Positions 25,101-37,100 of a DNA stretch of 64,000 bases are shown piece after piece; the first letter of the stretch is position 1; every line of letters starts with the position of its first letter. The stretch is from Prostheceraeus crozeri. Taxonomy: Eukaryota; Platyhelminthes; Polycladida; Euryleptidae. Position numbers and translations under genes: made by a program. The notes under the pieces are model-generated. The model was not told the DNA's origin. It saw only the letters and a list, made by a program, of their open reading frames with translations, and did not search any database. The DNA lies in contig CAJQUW010000614.1 in the NCBI GenBank assembly GCA_907163375.1, forward strand, positions 372,001 through 436,000. The letters run 5' to 3'.

Positions 25101-28100
25101 CTCATTTTTTTCTCATATTGTCTGCTTTTACATAATTCAATGATGTTCAATAATGCTGAACATGCTGAAACCACCAATCTTAAGATTTGTCTGACTTGCA
25201 AGATTTAGCGGTATGTTTGCGGTGATTTTGTCTGACCCGGGACGGTTGCTACTCAAGGAGTCTGAGCTGGACGCTGGTCAGAGAAGTCAACGAACATCGA
25301 TTGACATTCCACAATCCCTGTCTACGACGCAGTGCGCCCGTTTAACGAGCCGTCCGTGTTAACAAAAAAGCATGTTTCGAAGATCACGTCCATGTCACTC
25401 GTCACGGAAACCCAATAAGAATAAGATAGAGTTTTCGGAAGTCAAAGTACGGAACTGGCATACATGTGTCAAGTTGGAAACAACACATAACGATGCGTGC
25501 ACACTTCTGCATGCCTATGTGTCGCAAAACTTGCTTTCTGAACTGAGGTAAGTCATCATCCACATACAATCTCGGGTTTAAAGAATTCCTACGAAAGGAC
25601 TATTATTCCGGCAGCCACAACGAGTTTCTGCTTGGAACGAGGCCGAAAACAGATACTTTCACTGTTTTCACTGTGTCCACTGCGAACCGAGACTTTCACA
25701 GGATGATGCACACCCCATGCCTGCTACGAATCTGCGCGTCTAACGACTTCAACCATCTTGTCAGATAGAATCAAAGAAAATGCACTTGAATCCAACACAT
25801 TCGGATTTTTGCAAGCGTGTTAATAGTGGCAAACACTTGACCAATTTAACCACATACTCTAACACATCACCGATGGAAGCATGAAGATAACAGATGTATA
25901 TGATAAGAAATGACTTGAAGATATTCCGTGTTAGAATTATGGCTCTAGTCATACTGCCTTCTCTTGATCAGAGAAAACATTGAAACTCTCATATTTACCG
26001 AAAACTTCAGTCTGCATATTGAATTGACGTGTTTTTCTTTGATCGTGCATGACATGAAGAGGAACCAGGTAGAACTCGGTAGACGCAAAAGTTTGTTATT
26101 TTACAAGATTCAGTCATAGGACATGAATCTTTCTGTGAAAGTCTCATTTTCGGTCTCGTTCTGAACTACTGAAGAGAAACTCAGTACGAGAAGCTCGTTC
26201 TGACTGCCGGACTGTATTTACATTCTATGGTTCTTTCTAGGCGAAATACAGTCCGTTTCATAAAAAGTGGATCATCCTAAAATTTGACTAAATAAAACAT
26301 AAGCATTATACAGAAAGCATTTTTCATGTTATTTCATGTCCCTAATATATTTAAATGTCCTTATATAATCTGATAAGCTATGATACAGTAACGGTTCTTA
26401 AGAAGCTAATATTTTGTGGCCCCACCCTTATTGTCAATGACATTACCGATTCGTCTAGGCATTGATTCGATGATATCGTTGATTTTTGACTGATCTAACT
26501 TTCTCCACTCTCTTTTTAAGAGTGACGTAAGTTGTGATACGCCATCTGTAGGTAGCAGTGAACGACGAACGTTACGTTTTAGAATACTCAATACATTTTC
26601 TATGTGATTCAGATCAGGAGAACGAGCTGGCCAAGATAATGTCCTAAGCCCTAATTGAGACTTGCATAAGTTGACTCAACTACTCCTGTGACACGTAGCA
26701 TTATCATCCATAAATAACCAAGTCGATGGATCACCAAGTTGATCTGTCATTTGGCCAATGTTCATTCGTAAAACATTCACATAGCGTTCAGAATTCATGG
26801 TTTCTTGGTGTATGTGAAGTTCAGAGCGGCCATTGGTCCAAATGCCAACCCAAATCAGTAGAGTCGCACCACCTTGTACCCGGGGACGATGTAAATCTCT
26901 CGGAATTTCCTGATCAGATTTTATCCATAATCTCAATCGACCATCACTATCCTTCAGACGGACTGATGCCTCATCAGACCAGACAACCCGATCCCATTGA
27001 TTTCGCCAGTGACAATGACGATAGCTGAAAGCAATCAGGAGTGCTGCCAACACCACCGCAGCGAAGTCAGGAAGCTATGGAACATGAAGTCCAGTTAATC
27101 ACATGTAGCAGTTACATTATTGTTGATGAATAATGGTGCTATACTGGCTCTGATTGACCGATTTTCTTTATTTTTGTTTTGCTTGATAGCTTTTGACTTG
27201 TAGAACAACATATTACATAACAAAGGAAACAAATGTAATTTTATAAGAGTGAGGTATGATTTTGTGTAACATTGCTAAATGAAGATCAAATTATCTACTA
27301 CTTTTTTATCTATAACAGGAAAACAACTCAATATTCATGCTTGAAATTTCCAACAATGATATTAGTAAGCACAACTGACATATCTTTCAAATTTCAGAGA
27401 AATTCGCTCAAGTTTGGCGGAGTTAGACAAAGTTGAAGTTAAGGCGATGTTTAAGGGTGATCCATTTTTTATGAAACAATCTGTAGTATGGTTGACATGA
27501 GGCAGAGTTGGTGGAATAATTCTCTCCTATAATCAGGGATTAAAATTGTTCATGGCAGATGCATATGCACTGTTTTGTTCAGTCACACCGTGATGCATGA
27601 AGACATTTCGGAGGACAGTAGGTGCCGCAATGCATTTTCTGTTGCTAATGTCAATTAACGGCAATGACGTTGTGGTGATACGAGGCTTGCTTGATATCCA
27701 TGATTATTGCATCACGTAGATATCTTGCTCTAGCCTCTTTGATCTACATATCCAACCGCATAACAGTATACATTCGTTCGTGTTATTGCTGCTATCTACT
27801 GATATCTATAACTTTTGTAATTTGAATGCATTATTCAAAGACAGGAATATAATCACTTCTTCACTTAGCAATCACGAATCGGTGGTTTTGTTATAATTAA
27901 TGTAGTTGAATACACTACATTATTGGTGAGCCCGACGTGTCATTTAAGACCTACTCATGGCAGAATCAACAACTCAGACTCAGTAGTGTATTCAACTACA
28001 TTAATTACAACAAAAATCACCCATAAGTTTGAATATCTAAAGAGAATGACAACTATTGAGTCAATACAAGACACCAACACCCTTGATTCTCCGACCGCAC

Positions 28101-31100
28101 TCGCCTGACCTAGGAATCGAACCGAAGTCCGCGGTGGAGACGAGCACACACCTTCTTCACCAGGCCACGCTGACGGTTCAAAAGGAATCCCAGTGAAGGC
28201 AGAAGTCATCTCTAAGTGATATCCACACTATGACATGCTTTAGTCGTATGACATGCTGATATGCTGTCTCGCTTCAATATGAGCGCTGGTAACGTTCTGT
28301 CATGACAATAAGCTGTCGATATCACTTGGAGATGACTTCTGCCTTCACTGGGATTCCTTTTGAACCGTCAGCGTGGCCTGGTGAAGAAGGTGCGAGCTCG
28401 TCTGCACCGCGGACTTCGGTTCGATTCCTAGGTCAGGCGAGTGCGGTCGGAGAATCAAGGGTGTTGGTGTCTTGTATTGACTTAATAGTTGTCATTCTCT
28501 TTAGATATTCGATGCATTGCGACAGACCTTTGGTGTCATCCATAAGTTTGCGTTTTAGAAGTCATGTTTGGGTCACTTACCTTATTCAGTAGATCTGGTA
28601 GCAATGAAAAGTCTTCGTCGATTGGATCTAGTCCACAAAAAGCAGCCATGACTTGCAAGCTGACTGAATGTGGTAGAGAAGAGTCCCAAGGAATGTCATT
28701 GCAGTGGAGATGTCTCACCGGCTCTTCATCGTCTTTAATGTCCGCAAATTCATGGCTTCCATCTACTACTTCCTCATCGTCACTGTATTCTTTTTCTTCA
28801 CCCATCAATGCTTCGAAGAGAGCAAAGCAGGACAGACGATCATCGGCACGCTCGCTGTGTTTCCTGACTTGCAGAGCAAGTGTGTGTAGCTCGGCCCTCC
28901 CACAGTTATTATTGGGAGCTCCTGGGGGCGATGAAGTATCAATGAGAAAGTCGACGAATTCAACCAGTAAAGAGCGCTGACAATGTGCACGTTGTTGTCT
29001 TCGATTGAAATCCAGCCGTCGACATCGACGTTTCACAGTTGAAAGCGAGAGAGGAGAAGGCATTTCTGTTGATTCTGGAGATTCCAATCGGTTGAGGGAT
29101 TTAGATCGCTGACGAATTGGTTTTATTCTCTCTGCAGATGTAATATTGATAACTGTTACTTGAATGAATGGCTAAATCAGTGGTTCTCAAACTTTTCCCC
29201 ACGAACTCCTCTGGATGTCGTAGGTGTCTATGAACCTCACCAACACTTTCGGAAAAACGATCTGAGCTCAAACTATGATTATGTAAATGTACAGCAGCAA
29301 CATGCATCTGTACTACATGTATAAAGCACGTCAATGTTCTATCGCGCATTGAATCATAGGAAGCAGTAAGATTGATGTCTCAGCCTTTTTCATGAGACTT
29401 TTAATCATCGGACCTATCTTGGAGGGAATAATCTCATGTCGGGGCCCTAGCTGTGCCGGCAGTTTTGTATTCATGGCGATCAACGTGGAGAGCCTGGCTT
29501 CGTAGAGATAACTCGTCACGAAAGGCAGCATTACTCGAAGTACCTTCGTCGCGAGATAAGTAAGGCATCACAAGAACACGCCCAAAACTCAGAGGAACTC
29601 ACAACCGTTGTAAATTGTTAACCGCAGAGACCTCCAGACATGCTTCTATGGGCATGTTGGTTTGGTCATCTGAAATGGACGCACGCATACCTTGGGAGTT
29701 CACGCACCCTAGCTTGAGAATCCATGAGCTTGACAGTTTTTATGATCTTAACTGATATGTCTATTTATAGCTGTCGAAATATGCTTCTCAAATGCCTGAT
29801 ATCGATAAAAGGAGCTAAGGAGCTAAGGAGCCACTTGAACCGTATTTTACCCGGGTGATCTTGAGATTTGAAAACCCGAGGGAGAGGTGCTCCTGAAGAC
29901 CCTCTGATTCACTCGCTCCCAACACTGCGGCTCCACACAATTCAAGTATCCTCGTTCCAATGGTGGAATCAGTTTCTGTACATAAACGTTATACGAAAAA
30001 ATTGATAGCATGCTTGATTGCAGTGGGATAGTTAAGCCGTGCAGAATGGGATTAAAAGAGATTTTTGAAAATGTTTGTTATTTATGAATAGTCTGCTAGA
30101 ATATCAGCTCAGCCATATCCGAATATTGAGCAAAACAAGTAACTGCACTTCCATATAAACAAATGCATCAAAAATCGTGAACTTGGGATCCACAGTTACA
30201 AAACTGACAGTCTTACCGGTCATGATAAATCTATTGTAGGTTGTGTGTACATATCAATAACATGGATAAATTCGTTCATGAATGAAAATGTCAATTATAT
30301 CTTAATGTTTACTTTGCCAATGGTCTACAAGCAAATTACGTGTATTTATCACGTAAATTGATTAAGTTGCTTAATTAAGCAACAAATGGACAAATAAGGA
30401 CTCCCGATTTTCAGATGGCACATGTAAATAAAGATTAATTTTTGATGTTCCAATGTACTAAATGTGACTAAATTTGGAATGTTTGTCAGAAAAATCCAGA
30501 AGCCATAAGTCATGTAAAATTGGAGTCGTAGCTTTTACAGTTTTGGAGCAATATTAAAAAATTTGAAGGTGACTCCACCCCATCAGGTAAGATGGGGTTG
30601 AATCCTCACCGAGTCCGCTTTCGTAGATGCTTGCATTTATAAATGACACTACTTAGTCAAAATGAAAGTGACAAAAAACAATTGGTTATTGTTATACATT
30701 ACTTTGACACGACAGGCAGGCTGCTGAAAAGCTTCGAATTTAACCTTTTTTTGATGCACTGATTAAAAAGCACAAAACAATTGAAGGTATTGATATAAAA
30801 GCATCTTATTCCTATAAATGATGATATGTCTTGTATATGTGTCATGTATAATGATAGTAATACAAAAATATCACTAAATTCAAACAAAACTAAATGATTG
30901 ATTTAAAACAGCAACATCAAGATGATTCATGTCATTAGTGAGTTCATCAACTTTGTATCTGGTCTCTGCGATCTATGAGGCAAAGCATGAAGTTGGGATA
31001 AGGGTTACATTTTTGTTATTCATTCAAAGGGGTTACAGATCATATCAAAGAAGTCATGAAAGAAATTCGAGGGCACCCAAATGCATTAACTAACTTCCAT

Positions 31101-34100
31101 CGGCTAGCGCAACGCTATACAAGGTAGTTTAGAAGAGTGGACATCGAGGTTGATATGGATATAGAGAGGAGATAGCGATGCCTCGAAAATAGGTTCACTA
31201 CGTAGGCTGCATCACACGAGTTATCGGCCTTGTTACACTATATAAATGAGTAAGTCTTATTTTAAGTTGTCTTTTGGACACATCGATTTTGAGAGCTTTC
31301 TGTATCTGGCACACTGTTTTCTTTTAAGCATCCGCCAACAGAAGATGCCTATACTTGCTACCCAAACTCAAGTCTTGGAAACCACAGACCGTGCACTAGT
31401 ACCTGCACAGAAAGTGCAGGCCAATTTCTAAAAAAATTCATACGACAGAAATATCGCAATATGCATGCAGATGTTGTTTCGATATCTTTTACTTCTGAGT
31501 GAGATGCATCAAAAGTGTTCATGTAAGATGAAGCTAAAATTGGCACAGACTGATCAATATTATTGACATTATTTCAATATTTTTGTCACTGAGTTTGCAT
31601 TGCAGTCTCAAACGTTAATGGAGGTGGAAGTTCTACATCTGAGCCCCGTATATGTTGTCTTTGCTGTTAATCTAAGTAGATTGAGTACATCATACTGTGG
31701 CGCAAATAGCCTTGCCTTGCGTCCGTTGAAATCTCAGAATGAAAATCTCAGTGGTCGTCCGGGAAGGATTGATATAAAGTATTTTCATTGACGATGGCGG
31801 CCCATTTTCATACTTGGCAAATGTAGGGATCTCAAGTCAACAGTTGCTGGGTGCACGGTAGGAGCGCCCATTGTGATTCAAGAATACCGGTGTCAATGAT
31901 TGATCGTAAATAAGCAAGATTCCATCACATCAACTGCGTGTACATGCATAAATTGATTCGGTAAAATACTTATCGATGCACATTTACATGCACGCTGAGC
32001 TGATGCTTAAAAATGTCTCATATGTATAAATTTTTTGCATCTTGCCTGTTCGCATTCTATTCGCACTGGAGCTCCGTTTATTTGATCGACCTGAGAAAAG
32101 CCTTGTCTCTTCTCCTGACATCTGTCGAAGTGACCATGCCGCAGGAGTAGATCCAAAGATGCGGAGAAGAGCGCTGCATCGAAAAAGAACTCGCTTCTCT
32201 GGCTGGAGAATATTAGGCAAAGCATCGGGCCCTTTGGAATTCCATGCACTATCCCAAGCGATATCTTCCCATAACACGTCATCCGCTGTCTTCAGGCCAT
32301 CCGGTGGAGAATGGTCAGCATTCAGAAGATAATTTCTGACTTTGAATACACTTTGAAATACTCTCTTTAATACAAGTGCTGGATCTCCACTGAAAAAAGG
32401 AATGGCTTCAATTTTATGTCGGAAGTCTTCAAAATAGTGATTGGAAATTACCTTTCCGGGTCGTAGTTAGCCATTACTGCTTGCAAGGAAGTGAACTCCA
32501 AAGCAACGGTCAGTACACAGTTGGTGACTACGTCCAAGACACGATGAGCAGCTTCATCACCTGCTGTCCAATCTGCAAGGGAATTGGTATCCGAAAAGTA
32601 AATCCAATTTATGCGACTCTTAAATAATTACGAATTCAATAATCGTCTATCCACCTCCTACATTTCTTATCGTGATTGTAGAAGAGACATACCATACTGA
32701 GAAATACTAAGATTTAGTTTCCATGGAATTGCGGAAAAATGCTTCTGCTCTTCGCAAGTCGTGAACAACTAAATACACAGCTAAATAGCCTGAAGTAACA
32801 TCCATGGAATTCATTGACAACAGTGATGAGTCAAATTTGAAGCGGTTGCGGAAGGATTATACCTGTACATGAATTAACTGAGTAACGAAACACCGCCTCA
32901 AAACGTTTCTAAATCAGCTTATATCATGTGTTGTAAAAATCGTCGCTTATTTTTAGTACACCTCGTTATGGTTGGCGCAACGAAAATAGTGGTCGAAATT
33001 CGATATTTCTGAAATTCCAAATCTCCATGCAGTCCGATTATCATCAAGATTAACACAAGTATATTATTGAATGTCGATGTATTACTTTTCCGGTGTGACG
33101 GAAAATCAGTCTTTTGTATACTACTTGGAATATCTCATAATGGATACGAAAGGTATAAAAATACATAAAATTATAAGTATTGCTCACATACGAGTAATCT
33201 GAAGAAGACAAAATCTATAAAAGTGAACAGAATATTTAGATAACTCTTGAAACCATATGTGTATGATCAGGAGATATACTTTGCTTGCATACTTCACAAA
33301 ACTTAGTGTACACTCGCATGATTCACAAAACATAAAAAGGTAGAAGAAATAATCAGAATCATAATAACTTGGGAGCAAGAAGAATTCGGATCAATCATAC
33401 GACGAAATTTAGATCTGTCATAGCTTCTATGGTGATCTTGAAAGTTTCGCGTAGTACAATTTAACTGAAGTCATGCTGAAAAAAACTGAAGGTTGATGAA
33501 CCCAGCAGAGGCAATATCAGACAAAAATATCTTAAAACGGTAAAATAAATGAAATATAATGAGTGATAAAATTAATATTCGATCTGAATTATGCCTACGA
33601 TTTGGTGGTCTAAGATTTTAAACTTTCCTTTTGAAAATCACGGGCAATAATGACCCCAAATTCATTTCACTTTTATAGAGTTTAATTACTCGCACACCTA
33701 CAATACTTGCATTATGTATATAACTACGCATAGAATTAGAGACTACAAGATTCGAGGTACATGATTTCTATCATTTTGCAATTTTCAACATTTTATGAAG
33801 TCTAAAGGCAGTATGAACATTCATGATGTTCAATCCATGTCCGCGTATTCGTGATTGAGAAGTTATTCATCAAATACTTTTGAATTGAAGGGTCATTATT
33901 CAACAAAAAATTTATTGAATCAGCAACGTTCAGCAGCTATTACAAAAAGGGGCATTGTCCCTTTATATTTGGTTTTCATAATCCGTCCTGACTTTGTTGC
34001 AACTCAACTAGACTCATTGGCTTGTGACTAGGCATTTAGCAGCGCTTCAGAGAGCACTGATGCAATATGTGGTGTTGGGGATAGACAACACACACCTCCC

Positions 34101-37100
34101 CCTTTCCGAATCTGAGAAAATATTTGAGTGTCTTTCAAAACTGCGACAGACCCTTAGTTTTTGAAGAAATTAAACCATTATTAACTAACCATTATTATTC
34201 AAAAAATAGAATCACAAGCTTCGATGCTTTTAACTTTTAAAAGCGATCGATCGATATCGCTGTACCCTTACAGCAAGGCACTTACTCATACGACGTGCAT
34301 AGATCATCATTTTTCCGAAATTGTCGTCATCGATCAGCTCCGTCAGCGGACTATCAAGGTTTTCGTCGATGAACATCCCGAAGACTGAAATGAGATGACA
34401 GAATGAATTTGATGATCAAACTAATCATTTCTGCATTTACTTTGAATGATATTTCAGGATAATAATGATTGAATACAATACTCGAGACGTTACAAGGCTC
34501 TCAACAGTTGTCTCTTTGGTAGATGATTGCTTATTCGCCAATGCTCCCTTCTATAGACAACATTTAACAGCGCCTCATCGCAGCGCTACTGCATTTCTTT
34601 CTCCTTTAAAATCGATCTTCACCTTGGCACTGCTAAGCATTCATACTGATGGTATTTTAAAACAAGGAAGATTCATTCCGAAAATCCTCCGTCCAATTTT
34701 CATTCTGCAAAACTTCGTCTTTCCAAAATGTTCTGATCTGAGCAGTGGTACCAACACCTGTTCATTTATACTTCTGTTGAGTTCTCCACATCTTTCCAAC
34801 ATGAATTGCGCTGGTTTCCCTACTCGTCTCGGTTTCTTATTTGATTCCTTTTTTCACATGCTCCAATTCAAAATTCAACATTTTGAATTGAACAATTCAA
34901 ACTCTCATCATTTTATAAGCTCTCTCATATTTACTGCCTTTCAACAGCTTGTAATTCAGATCTGGAGACATGATCACGGGGAATCCATTCATATCGCACA
35001 TTCTAGGCATTAATTATCGTTAGATTAGTTATCGTCAACTGCTGAATCGAACATAAGGAAATCGTAAAGAATATAGGCATCAAAATTCCGGACAAATAAT
35101 GAAAGAAACTATGTGGACTCTCAAGAAGTATTCCAGCAACAAGGCTAAGGTTGATATCGGCGAATTTTACAAAAATAGACCACTTCCTCAATTTCACTTT
35201 CTATTTTCTTTTTATTACTTTCATTAGCTTCTACTTTCATTTCTTTATTTAGTAGTGCTTTTGAGTTTCCAAAAATTGTTCCTCGTTCTATGTGTTGTTG
35301 TCTATCAACTTATCAAGAGTACGTGTACTGTAAATAATTGTTAGAACTTTTTTGAAAGAGGCCCTGACTTGTCATTTTCAGTTTTGTGGTTAGAAAGAGC
35401 CAGGAGTATTTTAAGATGTTATTATTATTGATCTTATTCTTATATACTGTACATGCACAACATTTTTCGATTGCTATCCGGCAATCATCTTCAGGTACAA
35501 AAGAATTTCTATTGATGTTAGTAAGGAGTTTAAATGTATGAGATCAGTTTGAAAATGACGGTTATCGTGATTTTCTTTTCTATTAACTACATTTCTTAAC
35601 ATGCTCTACTAACATAGTTCATCATTTTTCATCTTACATGTCAGGTCAATTCTTTTGCTACTGGTAAAGATATGTAACCCACTACAACCTGTTCATATCT
35701 ACATTATATCATACCACATCTCATTGTAAATATCATTTTCAAACTAATCTCATACATTTAAACTCCTTACTAACAGTTGGAGGAGTCTCATCACGTCCAA
35801 CCCTCACCAAGGAGGAAAAGCAGACGTTAAAAGGAGAAAGTAAGTAAGTACTAACACCAATAGAAATTCTTTTGTACCTGAAGATGATTGCCGGATAGCA
35901 ATCGAAAAATTTTGTGCATGTACAGTATATAAGAATAAGATCAAAAATAATAACATCTTAAAATACTCCTGGCTCTTTCTAACCACAAAACTGAAAATTG
36001 TTAGAACGACAGTCGTTCCACGGTCTGTCTGTCATTGTCACTTAATAATTGAGCTTGATTATAGTCGGCGAAGCTGATTGAAGGCGCTTGCGAAATTATA
36101 GTGTCATTATTTCCTGATATCCGGTCTTTTGACGCCTCTAAGTATTTCATGAAATGGCACGTCAATTGTTTAAAGATGTAGGAATCAACAACAAAGACAG
36201 ATCTTTCCTCAAAACCTATTAATGATTTACAGACCTTGTCTTGATTTAAGATATGAAGCAACTTACTACTTTGGTCGAAGTCTTGTCCTTTGCATTGATT
36301 TCCCTCCGGTTCAAAGATGTTCGTTCGGAGACCATTGATTAGCAATCCTCGGTCAAACCAACGCTTGCTCTTCTCGTCTACCTCCTCTGGTTCCTCTGTC
36401 AAACACCAAAGCATAAGCCGACCAAGCATGAAGCCCACTACACGCTGCAGTTCGAATATCCAGAAGAAAGAGCTCTCAGCACCATCGCCAATCAAACTGA
36501 TATTCCAAAGGCTGACTTTTTCACCATGTCGAGCGAACAAAGGCCAATCTAGCTCCTGTCGTTCTGCCTGATATACTCCAGCATAACCAGGGAGGACGTC
36601 CATCAATCCACTCATGGCCTTCAGGAAATTCTGTGAATAGTGGAAGAGTTTATAAGAAAACGTGCCTGGACAAGCTGGACTTATGAATGCTTGGGACACA
36701 GAGATTGATTCACTTCCGTCTAGAGCAGACAAATCATATCCCAGCCATTGTACTCAATGGTAGCAGGCGATAGAGATGGAGATATTCGTCTACCTTAGGT
36801 CTACATGATCAGGTACGCACAATGCGGCAGTACTCGTATCAAGTATTGGGAACATGCGAGCTTCAAACGTCAGATTGCGATATCTGTCAAGTGAAAGTAT
36901 ATGTCTCTGACTCAATTTTCCTCCGTGATTAACTCGTCAAATGGAAATATTATTGAAATTATTATTCTACCATTTATCTTATTGACATGAACTAAATTTG
37001 CTATGTACATCAAATGTGGTGTCAATGTTGAGGTCCTTCAGAATTCCAGACTTAAAATTAAATTGTGCTCAATGGAAAATTAATTTTCTTGCCCCTTGTG

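Larger units (their letters stand above)
35374..35998. repeat. Inverted duplication in intron 8 carrying two copies of a signal-peptide exon
   Basis: Left arm 35374-35558 is the reverse complement of right arm 35733-35998. The ~113 bp from GTTTTGTGGTTAG to CATCTTCAG differ at only two positions. The right arm has 81 extra bases: a 73-bp insert plus a second copy of TGTTAGTA. In both arms ATTTTCAG, a splice-acceptor-like end, precedes the conserved segment. The right arm stops 44 bp from the exon 8 donor. Confidence 0.93.

Noticed and set aside
28371-28428. True tRNA gene in the right arm of the inverted pair
   Set aside because: The box motifs lie inside a 193-bp repeated unit without a foldable acceptor stem, so it is a SINE head.
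28564-28980. 138-codon plus-strand ORF
   Set aside because: Antisense shadow of HERC1-like exon 12, which has better splice sites and family similarity.
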